Shown: positions 1 to 13,900 of the stretch, one piece after another | Numbering within the stretch: the first letter of the stretch is position 1 | Layout of the letters: each line of letters starts with the position of its first letter | Source: Brugia malayi | Taxonomy: Eukaryota; Nematoda; Chromadorea; Rhabditida; Onchocercidae | Length of the DNA stretch: 64,000 nt | Assembly (NCBI RefSeq): GCF_000002995.4 | Contig: NW_025062479.1 | Location: 3,617,721 to 3,681,720, forward strand | Direction of reading: 5' to 3' | The notes under the pieces: generated by a model | Seen by the model: only the letters and a program-made list of their open reading frames with translations | Databases searched by the model: none | What the model was told of the DNA's origin: nothing | Program-made: the position numbers and the translations under genes

Positions 1-1661
1 TCAATCAGTATACAAAGAACAGAAAGATGCAGGTCAATGGATATAATGCATAATGTATTAATGATTCTATTTGAGAGATATGAATGCTACTAATTTATTT
101 TTCAACAAATAGTAAATAATTTAACAAAAAAAAAAAAAAAACTTGTTACACAGTAAGATGCAAGAGGCAAGAGAAGTTGCTTGCAATGACATCTGAATAA
201 AATGCTGATAATGATGGGTATATTTTTATCCATTTAATTATATTCTTGGAATATTTTCTATTACATATCATATCAAACATAAAATAATACAGAATGATTG
301 TCAACATTTAGTGAGTGCATATGTCGATAATGATTTCATTTTATACTACTTCAAATAACTATAAAATGCAGGAACTTTAAAGATTTAAATCTTAGAGTAC
401 TTTAATTGACACTGACATATTGCATTGAAGTATCTTGGAAGGAAAAGTTTTGGGAAAAAACATGAGTAGAAGATTAATGAGTTGTTATCAAGTATAGATG
501 CAATTTTTACGAACAGCAATCAAGTATTATTAGCAGAAAAAAAAAAAAAAAAGATATTGCTGATCGAAAAAGCTTATGAACTCAGCTATAAATGTCCAAA
601 GGTATTTCATACAACAAATATATATGAAACTGCTGCTAATATTCATTTCAACAAAAGGTTGTTGTGCCTTTTAGAGATGGATATGGATGTGAGTGTATGT
701 TTGTATAGGTCTTTGCATGACTCTGCTGTCATTAGTCCCATTGCCAGTGTCCTTGAAAAGTCGATTTTTCTGGAAGGCAATTTGACTAACTAAAAACCGT
801 GGAAATAGCACTTGAGAGACTACATATGCATCCTTCAGAAAGTGCCGTTGTATCATATCCAAGTTTGGCAATTTTTAGATTTCTAAATTTCTAGATCATA
901 TAGCAATCTGGAGAATATCAGTCAAATATATGCTGCCAATTAAACAGTAAATGCCGAAATTAATAATTTTATTTTAAAGTTGATTCTTATCAGTAGCACT
1001 TTGCATTTGTCATTGAAGAAGCGTAAAACGTGATGAATATTGAAAATGGAAGCTTGAAAAAAAAATCACGAAAAGCTTTGTTTTTTCAAAGTGATGCTCA
1101 CGATGTCACCAGAGCTTTCTGATTTTATATCTGACCTATCCTCTCAGCATCATTCTTTTATGTATATAGACAGTTGCTTTACATATTACTGATGCGCAGA
1201 AGCTATTTTCTTATAATTGTTAAAAAATGCTAAAAAATTAAAATCCTTTCAGACCCTGTTTAGTTACGCTTTGCTATGAGTCAGGCCTACATTTTTCCAG
1301 AAAAAAAAAACAAGCAAAATGAATAAAGATAGATGGCGCGCTTTGCTAGGTATTGATTACACAGCAAATTATTTTTAAAATATTAAACTTTCTCGCTTTC
1401 ATTTTTCTATCTTAGGAAATAAATGAAAATGGAAAAAAGAATTTTATACAATTCATTGCTTTCTTTTTCTACTTTTTCTTTACAATAAGTGCGCAACATT
1501 TTAGCGTAAGAATGTTACAAGCTTTTCGAAAATGCCATTTCCGGCGGATGATGCTGTGATATTTTGCCTTCTTCAGCAAAATGTCTTCCTTTTTTGTAAG
1601 CAAAAATTGCTTACAAAAAGCGTTTTCCTTTTGATAAGTATTATTTCTTCAAAGTTGAGGC
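1..1661. other. Intergenic, no gene recognised
   Basis: This stretch is AT-rich with homopolymer A runs, for example near 126-141 and 536-552. Open frames of up to 103 codons exist at 482-793 (+) and 671-871 (-). They run through poly-A, lack convincing splice-flanked structure and resemble no family I know. It is probably the 5' flank of the lectin gene. Confidence 0.5.
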
Positions 1662-4600
1662 ATGGAAAAAATGAATTCGCTAATACTAATGCTACTGTTT
1701 GCCGGTTCGACCGCTTGGACACGTAAGTTATGCTTGACTAATTAACCTAACCAATTCGTTTAAACATTATGAAATGAGTGCAGTGAATCTAGACTTATCA
1801 AGAAAAAACCAGACTTTACCTTCTTCACAGTACGTACTTAATTTCTGGACTTTGAAGCTCATTACATCACCAACAGATTCAGATTATGCTTTTGACGAGA
1901 AACATTATGTTATACCTTAGTTTACTTTTCATTTATATTTCTTATCAGCACAATCGAGATTGGAAGTTCTTTAAAATTTTAAAACAAGGGTAATATTCAT
2001 TTAATGTTCAAGACAGTTCGAGTTTTGGGCATTCATTGCATTTCATTTTAATTATTATCGCTTAAAATTATTATATTTGTATCAATGAGCAATTACAATA
2101 CAGATGTAATAATTTTTTTTAACATGCATAAAATTTCGTTGTCAGTCTTTTCACTTCAGTTATATAATAAAATCACCAGGATATTGTAATAAAGTTTCTT
2201 ATGTCGAGGGAATTGATACAAAAGGAAGGCATTACTTCAATAATCATTAGCGATAAAATAGCACAATAAACTATAGTCACAACAAAAAGGAATCAGAACA
2301 ATGCAGAATTTTACGAAGCAACTATAAGCGATGATATATGCGAGAAAACCGTATCAGCAAGATGGATGACATGTCGTTCTCCATGATTCCAAGCCCGAGA
2401 GAATCTGAGTACTATATAGAAATTTTCTAGATTTTCCATTGATTTTACCATCGGCATGTTAGCAGTTAAAGACATATCTCACTTCCTCTAATTGATTTTC
2501 ACGGATGGAATTGTGCACCACGAAAGTTCTGAAGAGAATCCGGTTCTACTGGTTGATAGTTATCGAATTATCGAATTACAAGTTTTTCATTATTGGAAAT
2601 ACTAATGACCTCATTCCAATTAGACAAGTATCATTACGAATAGAAAGTAACCCACTAATACAAATGGTTTATCGTCTTTTTTATCAAATGATTCCGATCA
2701 TATGACCAAACTACAAGCTGAAATTTGCTGATAAAGCAGTGGGCCCAAAAATGTAGTTAAAATTGAATTGATAAAACCTTTTCTCAAATATTGAAAAAAA
2801 AGTGTATTTCTAATTCAATAACAAATTCTTATATTTTATAAAATATAATTTTTGCACATATTTGATGCCAGAACGCTTTAAAAATACTACTGAAAAAATA
2901 AAATGTCAGTATAATACTGTTATCCTTTGAATAGCTACTGCATATTTTTCAATTTTAATGTATCTATATTATCTCAAGTTTCTTCAGGTCTGAAATTTGT
3001 CAATTCAGGAAGTGAAAGACTACAACAAAATGTTATGGATAGGACAGGTACTTCTCCAATCACTTATCACAACACGAGTTTCTTCAATAGTAACCATAAC
3101 TTTTTCTGTACGTAGCTATTTTTCATTCACAGTCACAAAACTTATTTTAAAGAGTTACAGTTTTTCAGCATGCAACCATCACAATTGTCTGAAAAATCGG
3201 AAATTTTTACTAACAATGATGCAATCGCCACTTCGAATAATAAATATCGCTGTGGATCCACCAGTAAATATTCTTATTAGGAATAGCGATGGTGAGGACA
3301 TGCAATTATTGTGAATGCAATGACCAAAGATGAAAGTAAATAATATTGATGTGCAATCAGTACAATGTGTAACAAAGAGTGGAAATATTATTTTATTATA
3401 GTAACAGTGATTTACGTAAAAATTTCAGGTATTAAATACTCTTTTCAATGTTTTTAGAGTGCAAGTACAACGAAGACTGCAAGGATGAAAATTTTTGTTG
3501 GAATGGATATTGTATGCCGCGAGGTAATCCTGGTGAGATTTTGCACTAACTCACTGAAAATTTGTATAATTCATATGATCGACCAGCATTTGAATTCTTA
3601 CGACAATATTCATGTAAACATCTCAAAAAGAAATTACTGAGTTCTGTTGAGATGACTGAAAAATGTGAAATTACTTGCAAATATGTTTAGGAGATTCTTG
3701 TCTATCAGACGATCAATGTTCCTCAGGACTGATGTGTTCAAACCAAACTGGATCAAATGATGGAATATGCATTTCCGATTTGACGGAAAAAAACATCAAA
3801 AACGTTAGCGACAAATCAGGGATGAATTGGATTCCTAAGGATCAAGTGATTAAAACTAATGCAAAAATGGGAAAAAAGTTGGAAACAATTTTTACACACA
3901 AGGATGAAGGTGACATTAAAAACAGAACATCAAGCGAGTTGACATCAAATTTTATGGATGGGACTATGATAGTAGGAAAAAACAATATGACAGAGTATTT
4001 ATTACCTCCTATTACAGGAATAAATACTTTTGGCGGAATGATGGGGGAATTCTCTTCACTCTCCATTACAACGGACAACACTTTGAACACAACAAAAGCT
4101 CCTTCATCTCCTGAGACAGAAATCACAACCGAGGGTACATTATCAACGTTTCCTTCATTTTCCGCGGCAGAAATTACCACTGAAGACTCATTATCAATGT
4201 CGCTTCCTTCTCCTGAGACAGAAATCACAACCGAGGGTACATTATCAACGTTTCCTTCATTTTCCGCGGCAGAAATTACCACTGAAGACTCATTATCAAT
4301 GTCGCTTCCTTCTCCTGAGACAGAAATCACAACCGAGGGTACATTATCAACGTTTCCTTCATTTTCCGCGGCAGAAATTACCACTGAAGACTCATTATCA
4401 ATGTCGCTTTCATCTCCTGAGACAGAAATCATAACCGAGGGTACATTATCAACGTTTCCTTCATTTTCCGCGGCAGAAATTACCACTGAAGACTCATTAT
4501 CAATGTCGCTTTCATCTCCTGAGACAGAAATCATAACCGAGGGTACATTATCAACGTTTTCATCGATAGAAATTACAGCTCAAAACTCATTATCTCGTGT

Positions 4601-5865
4601 GACAGAAATTATCACTGATAATGCATTAGCCACAAAATCCTCTTCATCTCCTATGTCAGAAGATAGCATTGAGGATGCAGTAATGGGACCTTCGTTCTTC
4701 TCACCAGAAAATAGTGGTGAAGGTAAAACTACAGTTAAGTTTGCTTTTACCGCTACGATTGGAAAGAGCAACATAAGTGAAGCCGAAAAAGATATTCCTA
4801 CGGTTCCCTCGAATCAGTCTGATGTCACTAACATGAATACTGTTGACTCACACAGAGGAATTCTTTTTGAAGTCGAAAACAATTCAAAGAGTTATTCCGA
4901 GATCGCTGATATGATAAGCTCTTATTCATCGCATCCTTCAAATGATTCAACCACAACTGGTTTAAACACAACGGACATTTCAAGTTATTTGCTGCCGCAA
5001 CCACAATGTAAATCCAACATTTAAAAGTTGTTGAAAAAAAAGAAAAATAAAACAACATATTTTTACTGTTAAATGTAACTTTACACGAAATGACCTTCAA
5101 CCCATAAAACTCATAACTTTGTATTATATATTATATAATACAAATGGAGATATTGTTTTAATTATATTTCTTAAATTTGTTTATAAACATAATACATAAA
5201 AATACTTTGTAGATTGGTGTGACGATGGCTGGAAACTTTTTCGGGGTCGGTGTTACATTCAGGTAACTGTTAAAGTTTGTCAAACTACTTTTTTACAACT
5301 TAATGCATGAAATGCGGAAGAAGTAAATATTACAGGGTCCAGTTATTTTCAATTTATTTGTTCAGATGAACGACGGCAATTACACATATCATGAAGCTAA
5401 AAAGAAGTGTATGAATATGGGAGCGCTGTTAGTGGCTATCGTTAATGAAGATGTCACAGGATTTTTGTACTGCAAGTTTCCCTTCACATTTTTTAATTTC
5501 AATCATCAATTAACAGTAGAACTATTTCTAGCTTCTTTATAGTTTTGGAAGTAACCATTGCAGTGATTACAGTTTTTTTATTATTAGAAACAACAACGCC
5601 AATGGTGTGTTTCATCTGTTACAGTTTTTCAGCTAATTTCTACTTCAAGCATCCATTTTGGATTGGTCTTTTCAACGATGGCAAAGGATGGAAATGGTCA
5701 GATGGCACAAAATTGAAGTATCAGTTGTGGGGTAAGAATGAACCGAATACAATATACTCTTGTGTATTTGCGGAAACCGAAAAGAATGGAAGAAATTGGT
5801 ACACAGCTAATTGCGATGACACAATCCTTCATGATAGCGTAATTGGCTGCGTATGTCAGCAATAA
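1662..5865 (+). CDS. Secreted C-type lectin with mucin-like repeat stalk
   Basis: Eight exons join in phase: 1662-1722, 2988-3047, 3169-3291, 3458-3532, 3691-5007, 5213-5262, 5366-5475 and 5625-5865, giving about 678 residues. Exon 1 encodes a hydrophobic leader (MEKMNSLILMLLFAGSTAWT). Exons 3-5 hold a cysteine-rich stretch (CKYNEDC, CWNGYC, DQCSSGLMC). Exon 5 continues as a Ser/Thr/Glu-rich stalk with 34-residue repeats. The last three exons form a C-type lectin domain: WCDDGW, FRGRCY, HPFWIGLF, an EPN motif and a final GCVCQQ. By family knowledge EPN suggests Ca-dependent mannose-type binding, but the usual WND motif is replaced by NCDD. The protein is probably secreted or surface-exposed. 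The lectin exons are firm. The leader exon, 1.27 kb upstream, and exons 2-3 rest on phase and splice signals only. An AATAAA lies 72 nt after the stop. Confidence 0.78.
4110..4556 (+). repeat. 102-nt in-frame tandem repeat, just over four copies
   Basis: Units begin at 4110, 4212, 4314, 4416 and 4518; the fifth is truncated. Each unit encodes 34 residues of Ser/Thr/Glu-rich stalk, for example ETEITTEGTLSTFPSFSAAE followed by ITTEDSLSMSL. Copies are nearly identical at the DNA level, differing by single substitutions (Pro/Ser, Thr/Ile), so the array expanded or was homogenised recently. The motif is rich in potential O-glycosylation sites. Confidence 0.95.
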
Positions 5866-5936
5866 TTATTTGCTTGAAACAACCATGTTTAAAGCAAATA
5901 TATAAAGATATGTACAAATATCTTTAAAATATTATT

Positions 5937-5942
5937 AATAAA
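5937..5942 (+). terminator. Poly(A) signal of the lectin gene
   Basis: AATAAA lies 72 nt downstream of the lectin stop codon in AT-rich sequence, at normal nematode spacing. Confidence 0.55.
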
Positions 5943-6844
5943 TATATTATATTCCTAATTACATATGATTCCATGGTGCTTGGATATATTTCCTGAAACA
6001 AATAAGATAGATAAGTATGCGTTCAACAAACAAATAATATAACATCCTACCGTTTTGACACACAAATTTGCATTCAGATGCAAATCTAAAAATATCCTGA
6101 TCATGATTTTATTCCAATACATAATGCTTATACTGAAAGCTTTGTTATGATGCTGTTGGTGAGTGGAATAGCAAGAAATAACACAAAAGATGAGAAATCA
6201 ATGAAGATTGGATTAGGCCATGGTTAGGCCTGCATAAATGACTGTTATTAGAGGAGGAAGATCCAAAGAAAGGGAAGCATTCTCCATGCATAATGTGCTT
6301 TACTCCAATAATAGTTAATGAAAATATCTAATACGTACGTATTTGTCGTTTATTCAGACTGTTAAACAGTTTCCAGCAAATCCTTCATCTGTTATGTGAG
6401 GTCTTATAACTTCTTCTTCTTGCTTCTATATTTTTTCACCGGTCAACGAAACTTTTAATAAAAGTATTTCAAAATTAACCTTCTCCATTCTCCCATGTGA
6501 CTATTGTAATTTAACAGTTCGTCAATTGCTATCAAATTTCATTTTTATAGTTATTCTTCTCTCTCTTATCAAAATCCGTAATTTTGGAGTTGATTGGTAA
6601 AATGATATAAGTGCAGAATTATTTTAGTATGTAATAATCAGAAATGTGCTAACGTACAAATCGTTTCTCTCGAAGATATTGTGTCAAACATTTTAATGTC
6701 ATGTGTAAAAAGTTGATGATACATGAAGTAGATAAAATATCGAATTTTGTAGATAGTTTTTAGGTTGTTGGGAACAATTTTTTGTATTTCTATGTTTTCT
6801 TTTATATTTTACTTTTTTCAGAGTTCTATAATCAAAATTGAGCT
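5943..6844. other. Intergenic between lectin and receptor genes
   Basis: AT-rich sequence with no coding frame or RNA gene that I recognise. It is likely the promoter and 5' UTR of the acetylcholine receptor gene; I see no defined motif. Confidence 0.5.
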
Positions 6845-9800
6845 ATGCTTTTGTTACTTACTCTTTCATTTATCAACAAGCTAGTTTCAATGACTAGAAG
6901 TAGCTTTGCGGAACTAGAAGGTCAGCTACATCAAGATCTTTTGTATGGTTATAACAAAATACCGCGTCCAATTAAAAACAGCACCGATGTCCTTACAGTA
7001 AATTTGGGCGCATCATTAATCCGAATCATTGACGTGGTAAGTAAATTGAAAGGCAGTCAGTGTTATTGTTTCAATATCGTTTATTCTATTCAATAGTGAT
7101 TTTCCTTTCAGGATGAAAAGAATCAAATTCTGACGACAAACTTATGGCTTGAGATGGTAATTTCTTTTCTCTATGTAGTTCATCTCAAATTTTCCCATTT
7201 GTTATTGGGAATAAAAGATCAATTTGTTATTCTTCTCCTTTAATTATGATTTCAGCAATGGAACGATTCCAAATTAACTTGGGATCCATCGAAATACGGT
7301 GGTATCACAGCGTTGCATATTCCCAGCGATCAGATTTGGACTCCTGATCTTGTATTATACAATAAGTGCGAGTTGTATTACGTTGTCACCGGGAAAGATG
7401 CTATTAAAATTAGTCAAATTTTACTTATGGACTTAGCAAATTCATTTTTTTATAGTGCAGCAGGTGATCCAGATATAACGACTTCCACGGATGCTCTTGT
7501 TGCTTATGATGGACGAGTTCTGTGGCAGCCGCCAGCCATTTACAAATCTTTTTGCCCGGTAAGTTTTCTTAGTCAAATCAAAAAAAAAATCAGTTAATCC
7601 TGTTATTGCTTCCGTTATTTGGAAACATTCAGATCGATGTAACTTGGTTTCCATATGATTCACAGCATTGCGAGATGAAATTTGGCGCGTGGTCTTATAC
7701 CGGTTATTATGTTGATTTAAAGCAGCTTCCACAAGGTTCATCATTTTATTCACGAAATAATTATCTTTTTGAACTTAAATTTGCTTACTATTTGTTTTGT
7801 AAATGAACAGTTATTTGCCCTTTTACAGATCAAGTAATGAATGGGATAGACAAATATGGGCAAGACGTTGAAACAATGAAAATAGGAATGGATCTCAGTT
7901 TCTTTTATCAGTAATCATTCCATTATCATTATACATTATTGCATTGAATTATAGAAACTGTTATCAGTGTTATATTAGGAATGGATTCTATACAAAGCAC
8001 TTTTGTAAGCGATTTATTAAAATTAACCAATTAGCAATCTCTCTCGATTACTAAGTTTACCCATTATAATAGAAGATTAAAATGTGGAAAAAATTTACAA
8101 AATTTCCTTCAAATTTAAAACAAAGTTAAGAAAGACTATTTAGATCTGCGGAATGGGATCTGTTATCATTATCATCAGCTCGACATTCTGTTTTTTATAT
8201 AAGTTGTTGTGGCCCGGAAAAATATGTTGATATTACCTATTATTTTGTGCTTCATCGGAAAACACTTTTCTTCACTTGCAACCTGATTGTGCCATGCTTT
8301 CTAATATCTCTTCTTACTACTATTGTTTTTTATTTAACTGACCACAAAATAACGTTTTCAATATCTATCTTGGTTATGCTAACAGTTTTCTTTTTGGTGA
8401 GTTACTCTTTGTTACATACTCAAGTTTGTGAAATATTTGCTATTTGGACAACAGTTGTTTGAAAAAACAAAACACCTCACATTTCAATCAGTTTTATTAC
8501 TATTAACTTTTCACGAGCTAACACGTCCAGTTCCATTTCCATTAAAGTCTGACACGCTGCTAAGCTCTGCTAGTATATAAAAGAAATTTAACAGATTTAG
8601 CAAGATATTTTTCTATCATTTCTTAATGTCTGTTGGTATAAAAGTCATAATTATGCTTCAAAAACACATGCTTCTGATAAGTTTTTTTCAAATCATCCTA
8701 TTTTATCTCCCTAATTTTTTCTTACCTAAACAAAAATGATTCTGGTTACACACAAGAACATTTTTGTTCTCCGTCCTAAATTATAAAATACAATTATCAT
8801 TTAAGTAAGAAATGTTACCAAACATCAATTTGTAATTCCTATTCTAAAAGATGAGATCATATTAATTCTAAAATTTCTATCAGATTGCTCTATGCGAGCT
8901 CCTTTGTTATTTCTACGTAGTGTTTTTTGGTCATGGTAGCGTTTGAAGGTTTTAATCGATATAATACCGCCAACTTCACTAGTAATACCCATGTTTGGGC
9001 GATATTTGATCACAACAATGATACTCGTTTCACTATCAACAGTCATCTCCGTTATCACTGTAAATTTTCGTTTCCGAAGTGGATCTGCTTATCGTATGTC
9101 ACCCTGGATACGCAAACTATTCCTTCATTTCTTGCCAAAGTAACATTTTTATATAACTTTTTCTTGTTGGATATTGCTTTTGGCGCAAATAGTACCTGAA
9201 TAAGATATAAATGTGACTTAATTTGTATAGTATATTGTAATTCTCTAAAGTAGTCAAGTAAAGCTCGTATCGTTTATTTAAGTAATTCATGGTTCCATAA
9301 ATTCCATCTTTTACTTACTGTTAGAATTAAAAGGCAATTAAGTAGTATTAGAAGATAAAGATCTATAAGAATCAAAATTTCAAGTAAAAAACTACTACAT
9401 ATTAACTAGTCAGTCCAAACTATCAATTTTTCCACTAGTATTGGACTAAACAGTATGACTTGTCATACCGCATAATAAATTTTTTCCGAAGATTTATGTG
9501 CAATCAGTAGGCACTAAAGGGCTGGAAGGGATAGAGTTGTGAAGGCAAACACGAAGTCCTAATAAAATGATTTATCATATTAAAGTACCTACACATTCGT
9601 ATTTCAGAATATTGTTTATGGAACGGAACATACCTAAGAGAAAAACTGAAACATCGAAGAATAAATTAGTTGACGCTGTATCGCTAGTAAGGCAAAGGAT
9701 CTTGCCGAATGAGCTATATTGTTTCACAATGCACGAAAGTAATCTGTAAATTTGTTACACTTTGTAATAAATGATTACTTAAGATAATAGCTCAAATTGT

Positions 9801-10741
9801 CATTATCATGAGCTTTTAAGAGCGACTGATTTACTTTTAAAATCCTCTTTAGATTAAGTTCGGAAAAATTATGCAGCGAGAAAGGTTTACATTTTAACAG
9901 CTTTAATGATAGAGGAACACTTGAAATAATTTCAGGAAAAGATATATTCTGGAAATTTTATCTGTCGTCATCAAAATCTCATTCTGATCCTTGCTCAAGT
10001 TATGGAGAAAAGAGTGCCGGACAGTCTGCTTTCAACAGAAATTTTATTTACGAGGATAACGAGTGGACAGTTTGTTTTTCTAGATTTTTCTTTGCTGCAG
10101 TGAAATTCGAAGATTCTAATTTGAAAGACTAATTTTTCATGAGATTGAAGACGATAAGGATTTCATCCACCAGCACCATTATTTAAACGATTTTGAAAGG
10201 AGCTTGAGTTATAAGAGGAATAGCGTTTCGAAACTATTACAACAAATCCGATTTATTGCTGACCATTTTCGGATAAATAAGGAGGAAGCTGAGGTTTTTG
10301 TTCTATTTTCATTTTGTTTGTTATAAAAGTCATGCAGTGATTTTATGGATATCAAGACTAAGTTTTCTTTACATAAAATGCTTGGTTTCTGATGGCTCAT
10401 GATTGAGTTTTGAAATCTCGATTTGATATTGGTATGGCATGGCAATCTCATTTACAATCTCTAAGTCTTTTTAAGACCATAAAATGTATGAAATTCGAAA
10501 CTGCAAATGCGAGGAAATGTCCGATATTTTCTTACAGATATCTGACGAATGGATCTTTGCGGCAATGATACTTGATCGATTATTCCTAATACTCTTTTCC
10601 GTTCTAAACGTTGGTACTCTTCTGATACTCTTAGAAGCGCCATCACTTTACGATACCAGATCACCTATGAATATTACTCATGCTACAAAGCCACTTGGAC
10701 AAGGAAGTTTTCCTTTACCAACCACTAATTATTTTAATTGA
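6845..10741 (+). CDS. Nicotinic acetylcholine receptor alpha-type subunit
   Basis: Twelve exons join in phase to about 565 residues: 6845-7036, 7112-7156, 7256-7365, 7456-7558, 7633-7735, 7829-7910, 8144-8396, 8949-9139, 9608-9738, 9936-10069, 10144-10293 and 10538-10741. The start gives a leader-like [15 protein letters not shown]. Visible landmarks are loop A (WTPDLVLYN), the Cys-loop (C, 13 residues, C within [16 protein letters not shown]), loop B (GAWSYTGYY) and the vicinal cysteines [10 protein letters not shown] that define an alpha subunit. These are followed by TM1 and TM2 in 8144-8396, TM3 in 8949-9139 and TM4 ([20 protein letters not shown]) in the last exon. Within nematode families it looks closest to levamisole-type alpha subunits, but I cannot name the member. 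It would be a postsynaptic ligand-gated cation channel subunit. The exon at 9936-10069 and its junction to 10144 are the least certain. Confidence 0.9.
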
Positions 10742-10902
10742 TAATATGATTTGACTTCACCAGATAAATGATTAATATTTATTATATCTCTATCGTTAAT
10801 TGTAATAGTAATAGGGCTCTGATAATAGTAACTCTCACGAAATGAGATTGCTGTCAAAACAATTTTGTTGATTTTACGTAAGAAATGTAGTGAAGGAAGC
10901 CT

Positions 10903-13900
10903 CTAAACAATGCTATATGGCAAAAAGAGGTCTGAAATTTGCGTAAGAAATTGGATGCCTGGTAGTAAACCATCTGTGTTCTGATCAGTAGATATCAGAT
11001 ATCGGAATTTTCGTAGGAAGTTGAATATCGACTGTTGTAAGGTTTGTACTGCTACATTACTATGACAAGATGATAGTATTGAATTTACGATAATATCTCC
11101 GTTTGCAGTAAGAGGCGCATAAAATCCTTTTCCAGTCAGCTGAAATTCACATATTTCGCTCTGTTATGAATGGTAAGGAAAGTAATTTCACTCACGGACA
11201 TATGCTTTATTCCCTTAATTCTTGTCATTCTCCAATAAGGAAATCACATTGCAATGAACAGATCAATGATAAGATAAAACAAACCCGCTGGATGTTCGAA
11301 ACTTCAACAGGCACTAAATTATTTGATTGATTCTTGACAACATGCAAACAGTGTCCTAACTGAACATCTTTTGCAAATATCAAACGTAGATTTTCTCCTA
11401 CCGCACAGCTGGTAACATATAATAAGTGATAATCAGTTAATTTTATTATCTCACCATTTTCCTGAAACTCCAGAAAAGTATTGGCGGTGATCTCTGAAAT
11501 CCAAGAATTTACTCCTAGAATTTCGATATCCACTCAAATTATACTAATTAATGTGAAAAGAAAGTTGCATGGAAACAATAATAATAAAGAAACCAACCAA
11601 AGTAATCTTAATGAAAATTGCTGATTCATTATCGGATCGGTGCAAAAACATCACCACTGGTGAGTAAGAAATCTAGATTAAATAACTCTCATTCACAGAT
11701 ATTCTGTTATTAAAATCCACTTATATTCTGAATAGTTGCGATTTTGCTTTAAATGGCAATCCGCTCAATGAAATTTACTGACTTACCAACGATTCTTCAA
11801 TCGATAAGACTTGGTCTCCAACTTGTAATTCGTCAATCCGTTTTATTTGGTCCGGCGTTTGCACGGTTGTATCTCCGCTAAAGCACTGCAGCGTTTCAAA
11901 GTAACCATTATAGTACTGAAAGCATTCATATGAACTTCATCTTCTGACATTAATATATCACTGTTATTATTTCATTCCAATTTAGAATTTTTTTAAAGGA
12001 AGGATTTCTTGCTTTCTTTCTTTCTCCTTTGCTGATTATTTGTTAAATTCTCGCAAACATAGAACTGCAAAGCTTTTTCATTTTGAACAATCAATATATT
12101 AACAAAATAGCCTACCGGTACATTACCGCCACTGTATGTAGGCACAGCCCGCTGTGCAGAGACTATAGTTTTTGGCTCTGATGATATTTCAGCTCTTTGA
12201 GGTAGATATTGCAAACTAGAATATGTCGGCAACAATTGCTCGACTGTTTGCTGTAAAAAGAGTCCCACAAGTGTAGCGAATTCTGATAAAATGAAAAAAA
12301 AAAAAAAAAGCAGCACAAGATTTACTTATTAATAAGTCATTTGGAGATGAGTTTGATTTTAAGCAGTGTTTTGAACGGATTTCATCATTTATTGAGGAGA
12401 ATAATTCAATTTAAATTGCTTGATTTACAACATATTATAATCATTCATAAAAGCACCTACAGTAGCTGATAGTTGATTGTAAACTTCTGCTTGGGCAGAA
12501 GTAATAGGATTTACTGTGCTATCACTGTCGACAAACTGGTGATAGTCACCCTCAATTGCATTCTAAATGAATATATGATTACAAAGAAAATCCAGGTATA
12601 ACATAACAAGGTTCTCACTTATTTCTTTAAGACATTCCTACGAAAATTTGAAACTACCGATGGTGTGAACTCATAAAGACTTGGAGATGCAGCTGCAGCA
12701 GCTACAACAGGACGATTGCGTCCTACCATGCCTAAGTTAATCGGCCATAATCCGTCCGCAATTATCCTAAAATACACCTTTTTTCATAATCAAGTATACT
12801 TTCAGAACTATCTAGCGTCTTTCATATGCCTTCACCTCTAGAACATAAACAGTTCCCGCAACTCTTCTCTAAGGTTTTTGACTAGACATCCAAAAAATGG
12901 TACCTGCGATGCACCGATGGACGCTTGAGAATCACAGGATCATAATCGTAATAGTCATAATCTTCAGCAACAGGCCTGTAGAAAGGTCTTCTGCGGCGTG
13001 AAAACATCCTGCGATGGGTCATTCGATGTCTGGGTAAGAATAAATCATCGAAATTATCATCTTCCAGAATTGTTGATAACCTATTAAATATTATTCAAAC
13101 AAAATGAAAAAGTGCTGCAGTGGAAGTAGAGAAAAATAACGGATAAAATGTAATTCTTTATTTATTCCTCAAAATACGCCAGCACTGTGAAAGAATTAGG
13201 AATGCAGAATATGAGCTTATTAGGAATGTTTTAAAATGGATTAAGCAACAAAATGAGTAAAAATTGAATTGAAATAAGTACCTTCTTGGTTTCGAGTATT
13301 TTTTGTGTTGTTGATTTGTAAAAATATATTCTTCGGTATCGTATTCTGATGAAACATCCATTGTTGGTGAGTTTGATTTACGATTCTTATCAGTTAATAC
13401 TGGAAACACTATTATTACCCAAATAATTTTATTTGATTTCTAATTTAAACATGAAATAATTTGAAAGGAATCCTAGTCAGTACTTAAGACAGACTACTGA
13501 ACAACAAAAGTTTTTTAAATTTGGATTTAAGGAAACGGACCAATAAAATCACAGCTTGCAAATACTTCTTCAGTTTCTGAATTTTTCACATTACAAGTAT
13601 CTGTGCAATCATACTCTTCCACACTGTTAAACAGTGATAAAATTTTTTTTTAAAATAAGCTAGAAACTGAAATTAGAAAAGATTTGAGCAAACCTTGCTA
13701 ATTTTTTCCATTTATCACTAGAATGAGAGATAAAAAGTGGGACTTGCTCCCTATAATCTTGTTTCTGACTTTAATAAATTTAGACGCCCTTAAAAAATAA
13801 GAGCTGCAATAATGTGAAGCGATCATTAAATGGGACAAGGTACAGTAGTTGTTCAGAATCACAGTAGATTGAATTAGTTGAAAAAAAAAGATGTAAATAA

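Noticed and set aside
482..793. A 103-codon open frame near the left edge
   Set aside because: It crosses a poly-A run giving poly-Lys and resembles no family; the opposite strand is also open.
3030..3115. A hydrophobic ATG-started stretch considered as the lectin signal peptide
   Set aside because: Its phase does not fit the downstream Cys-rich exons, whereas the 1662 leader joins in phase.
3842..4534. A 230-codon open frame antisense to the lectin stalk
   Set aside because: It exists because the 102-nt repeat is a multiple of three and lacks stop complements; there is no leader, family similarity or splice structure.
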